This document shows, piece after piece, positions 61,215 to 64,000 of a stretch of 64,000 bases of DNA. Source of the stretch: Omphalotus guepiniiformis (lineage: Eukaryota; Basidiomycota; Agaricomycetes; Agaricales; Omphalotaceae); assembly GCA_028554645.1 (NCBI GenBank), contig JAQOOI010000076.1, positions 1 through 64,000 of the forward strand. Reading direction: 5' to 3'. A program made the position numbers and the translations under genes. Each line of letters begins with the position of its first letter. Within the stretch, counting starts at the first letter, position 1. The notes below the pieces were generated by a model. It saw only the letters and a list, made by a program, of their open reading frames with translations, did no database searches and was not told the origin of the DNA.

Positions 61215-64000
61215 TGTTAGAATCTAAGACAATGCACTACCAGTGATACACTGATCAGACACAATGAATAGAGTTCAATTACAGTTCACTGAGATCACTA
61301 AAGCGTTGTAATAGTAGCTTAATGCACAAGAATTGCTTTCCAAGTGTCTTAGATTTCTCCAGACATGTAAGGATTTACATATTGTTTGGTCCTGTTGTGT
61401 CAGGCCGCGCATGAGGCGTGAAAATGAGTGTCCACATTTCCGCGCGCGCTCTAAACACTCCAGAATGACCCTACATACATGGTATAACTATCTACAATAG
61501 GTATTAAAGTCATTAGTATAGTATTATATGTACTTGAAGGACTTTCTAGTGATATGTACAGTATTTGTATAGTATCTACAAGTGTTCTAGCACTTCATTC
61601 AACACAGCCCCCTGATAGAACACTTGTGTAATGGAGGTGCTCTATTGATGAAGTGTGTCATCACATATCCCTCAACCTCTGCACTTTCCTCAACTTCTTC
61701 ACAGCCCCCTGATGATGCACTTCTTCAACCTAGGGGTTCTGTATTATGTGCAATCCCATCATCTCCCTCAACTTCTCCACCTTGGGCTTACTGAGAGGCT
61801 TGGTGAGCAAATCAGCTGCATTCTCATCAGTAGACAGATATTCAGGAGCCATGACCTTGTATTCAACTTGGTCTCTCAGCCAGTAGTAATGCCGGTCAAG
61901 ATGCTTCATCCTCCCATGATGCTCAGGATTCTTAGCAACCTTGATTGTGGATTGATTGTCCATTAGCAACCTGGCTGGCTGAGGTGTCTGGTATCCCAAA
62001 TCTTGTAACAGGCTGTTCATGGCACAAATCTCTTTGCCAGCAGCAACACCTGCCACATATTCTGCCTCTGTAGAGGAGAGTGTTACAAAGGGCTGTAGCT
62101 TACTGCTCCAGCTAACCACACCTGATCCAAGTTTGACCATATACCCACTAGTGGACTTTGAGTTGTCCCTGTTACCACCAAAGTCTGCATCACAGTATGT
62201 AACAAATAGATCTGGCTGGCAGGGATCAGGACCATATTCAAGCTTCATGTCCATTGTTCCCTTCAGATATCTGAATGCATGCTTTACTGCAACCCAGTGT
62301 GCCATGCCAGGATTTGAATTGAACCGTGCCAATACACTAGCTGTGTATGCAATATCAGGACGACTGGTGGTAGCAAGATACAACAAGGAGCCAACAGCAC
62401 TAATATATGGAATTCTGGCCATCTCTTCCTTTCCTTCAGCAGTCTTTGGACACTGTGCAGTTGACAGAGCAGCTCCTGGATCCATGGGTGTACCAACAGG
62501 TCTACAATCAGACATGCCAAACTCATTAAGTTTGTTGACAATATATTGTTTCTGACCCATATACAATTTTCTCTCCTTTCTATTTCTTGTGATTTCTATT
62601 CCCAGCAGATATGATGTAGGACCCAGGTCACGGAGTTTGAAATGCTTTGCTAGCTCTGCCACAAAGTGGTCCAAAGATGCCTCTGACTTGGAAGCAAGAG
62701 TGATGTCATCCACAAAGACAGGTACAAAAACCTTAATGTCATCTTTCTGATAGACATATAGGTTTGGATCAGATTGGGTGCGACTAAAGCCCATTGATTG
62801 TAACACTCCTGCAAGCTTCTCACCCCAAAGTCTGGGTGACTGCTTTAACCCATACAGGGACTTGTTCAGCCTGCAGACAAATCTAGGACCACGCTCCTTG
62901 AACCCCTCTGGCTGTGTCATGAAGATCTCTGTATCAATGTCACTATTGATAAATGCATGAGAGATATCCACAGAGCGCAAATGCAAGTCCTCAATGGCAG
63001 CCAGAGCAAGAATAGTGCGGATTGTAGTCTGTCTCATAGTAGATGAGAATGTCTCTAGATAGTCAAATCCAGGTCTTTGGCTGAATCCTTTGGCAACAAG
63101 TCTAGCCTTGAACCTTTCAATGGATCCATCAGCCTTGTGCTTTATCTTGAATACCCATTTAGATCCAATTGCTCTCTTATCTGGTGGAAGTTCCACAACA
63201 TCCCAAGTGCCATTGGTGAGGTGTGCATTCATCTCCTCCATCATGGCCTCCTGCCATTGTCTGGCATTAGGTCCATCCATAGCCTGCTTGAATGTCAATG
63301 GCTCTGGACCATTGTCAGTCATGATGTGGGCTTCCTCCATATTATCATCATCATCTGGCACATCTGCATCCTTGTTTCGCTTGGGAGCAGGAAGGTTCAC
63401 TTTCCACCATTCACCAGGAGCCTGTCTCTTCCGCTCAGACCTACGGAAAGCAATTGGTCTATTATCTACAAGGACATCCTCAGGTGGTTCAATCTGTTCC
63501 TCCTCTGCAGAACTATCATTGTCATCAGCAGGTTCATTATTCTGCTCAGGGCCAGTATTGTCTTGTTCTGTAGAGGACTCATGGTCAGGTTCAGGTAATG
63601 CAGGGTCATCTGACTCAGAGTCAGAGTCAGAGTGAGGATTATCATCAAGAGGAACATAGGAAGTATTGGGTGGTGTACTAGTTGAAGGTTTAGAAGGTGA
63701 AGGTTTGGAAGGTGGTTGTGAAGATCCAACTTTATAAGTGTACCTCTCATCAAAGTCAGCTCTCTCACTGATCACAACCTTCTTAGTGAAAGGATTCCAG
63801 AACCTCCATCCCTTCACACCATCTGGATACCCAATGAAGATACACGTTTCCATATGAGATCCCAAGTGTTTCCTCTTATCCTTCTGAACATGCACATATG
63901 CAACACAACCCCAGACCCTCAGATGATCCACCTTTGGTTTCCTCTTGTACCATCCCTCATAGGGGGTGCAGTTTGGTACAGCAGATGTAGGGCAACGATT
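61215..64000 (-). mobile_element. Copia-D: copia element running off the window
   Basis: Its 3' LTR is 61215-61604 (390 bp). The left flank is CCATC; the partner duplication would lie outside the window. It inserted into the Gypsy-2 leader. Confidence 0.92.
61730..64000 (-). CDS. Copia-D gag-pol, C-terminal part (partial)
   Basis: The frame is open from the window edge (NRCPTSAVPNC) to the stop at 61730-61732, about 756 residues. It covers the end of integrase, the acidic linker, RT (FVDDITLA) and RNase H. No stop or frameshift in the visible part. Differences from Copia-C are few (for example GSHMETC against GSHMEKC, PEYLSTDEN against PEYLPTDEN). Whether the 5' half is intact cannot be seen. 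Confidence 0.93.
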   Translation of the reverse strand, partial: NRCPTSAVPNCTPYEGWYKRKPKVDHLRVWGCVAYVHVQKDKRKHLGSHMETCIFIGYPDGVKGWRFWNPFTKKVVISERADFDERYTYKVGSSQPPSKPSPSKPSTSTPPNTSYVPLDDNPHSDSDSESDDPALPEPDHESSTEQDNTGPEQNNEPADDNDSSAEEEQIEPPEDVLVDNRPIAFRRSERKRQAPGEWWKVNLPAPKRNKDADVPDDDDNMEEAHIMTDNGPEPLTFKQAMDGPNARQWQEAMMEEMNAHLTNGTWDVVELPPDKRAIGSKWVFKIKHKADGSIERFKARLVAKGFSQRPGFDYLETFSSTMRQTTIRTILALAAIEDLHLRSVDISHAFINSDIDTEIFMTQPEGFKERGPRFVCRLNKSLYGLKQSPRLWGEKLAGVLQSMGFSRTQSDPNLYVYQKDDIKVFVPVFVDDITLASKSEASLDHFVAELAKHFKLRDLGPTSYLLGIEITRNRKERKLYMGQKQYIVNKLNEFGMSDCRPVGTPMDPGAALSTAQCPKTAEGKEEMARIPYISAVGSLLYLATTSRPDIAYTASVLARFNSNPGMAHWVAVKHAFRYLKGTMDMKLEYGPDPCQPDLFVTYCDADFGGNRDNSKSTSGYMVKLGSGVVSWSSKLQPFVTLSSTEAEYVAGVAAGKEICAMNSLLQDLGYQTPQPARLLMDNQSTIKVAKNPEHHGRMKHLDRHYYWLRDQVEYKVMAPEYLSTDENAADLLTKPLSKPKVEKLREMMGLHIIQNP

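Overview
The window looks like transposon-dense chromatin of a filamentous fungus, most likely a basidiomycete (Agaricomycetes). This is inferred from the 49-60 nt GT...AG introns, the style of the Ty1/copia, Ty3/gypsy, Helitron and Tc1/mariner-like elements, and the absence of any recognisable intact host gene. Almost every base belongs to a mobile element or its debris. Names such as Copia-A and Gypsy-1 are local labels.

Layout. 1-1850: decayed Ty3/gypsy chromovirus end (integrase tail, chromodomain, PPT, LTR) with an inverted LTR copy inside it. 2095-7334: decayed Helitron on the minus strand (Zn module, Rep, PIF1 helicase). 7335-30870: a three-level nest. Copia-A (5310 bp without its insertion) was hit at a TA by a 3.1 kb mariner-like DNA transposon (11804-30027, 32 bp TIRs). 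The transposase gene of that transposon was in turn hit by Gypsy-1 (12474-27581, 15.1 kb). 30871-38951: copia fragments, solo LTRs, tRNA-like repeats and a broken WD40 gene. 38952-43587: a Gypsy-2 LTR and pol arranged around a 341-bp-arm palindrome. 43790-50389: a Gypsy-2 antisense cargo gene split by the intact element Copia-B (44550-49859). 51089-61214: Gypsy-2 LTR fragment, Gypsy-1-type scrap, Gypsy-3 LTR split by the intact element Copia-C (52565-57874), then a Gypsy-2 5' LTR with PBS. 61215-64000: Copia-D, running off the right edge.

The most interesting system is Gypsy-1. Between the end of pol and the 3' LTR it carries 4.5 kb with two open, six-exon genes transcribed antisense to gag-pol. 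Gene A (547 aa) has a six-cysteine Zn2Cys6-like cluster. Gene B (354 aa) is an unknown family. Gene B recurs in the diverged family Gypsy-2 at the same place, in the same antisense orientation and with matching exon sizes and intron phases, so it looks like selected cargo rather than a chance ORF. A PPT-like tract plus a short hairpin lies upstream of each cargo gene; the loop is conserved (GTCCCC) while the stems change on both sides. Gypsy-1 gag, protease and pol lie in three frames, each a -1 step from the last, with plausible slippery sites in both overlaps.

Limits: all exon structures were read by eye from splice motifs and homology between copies in the window. No database or transcript evidence was available.
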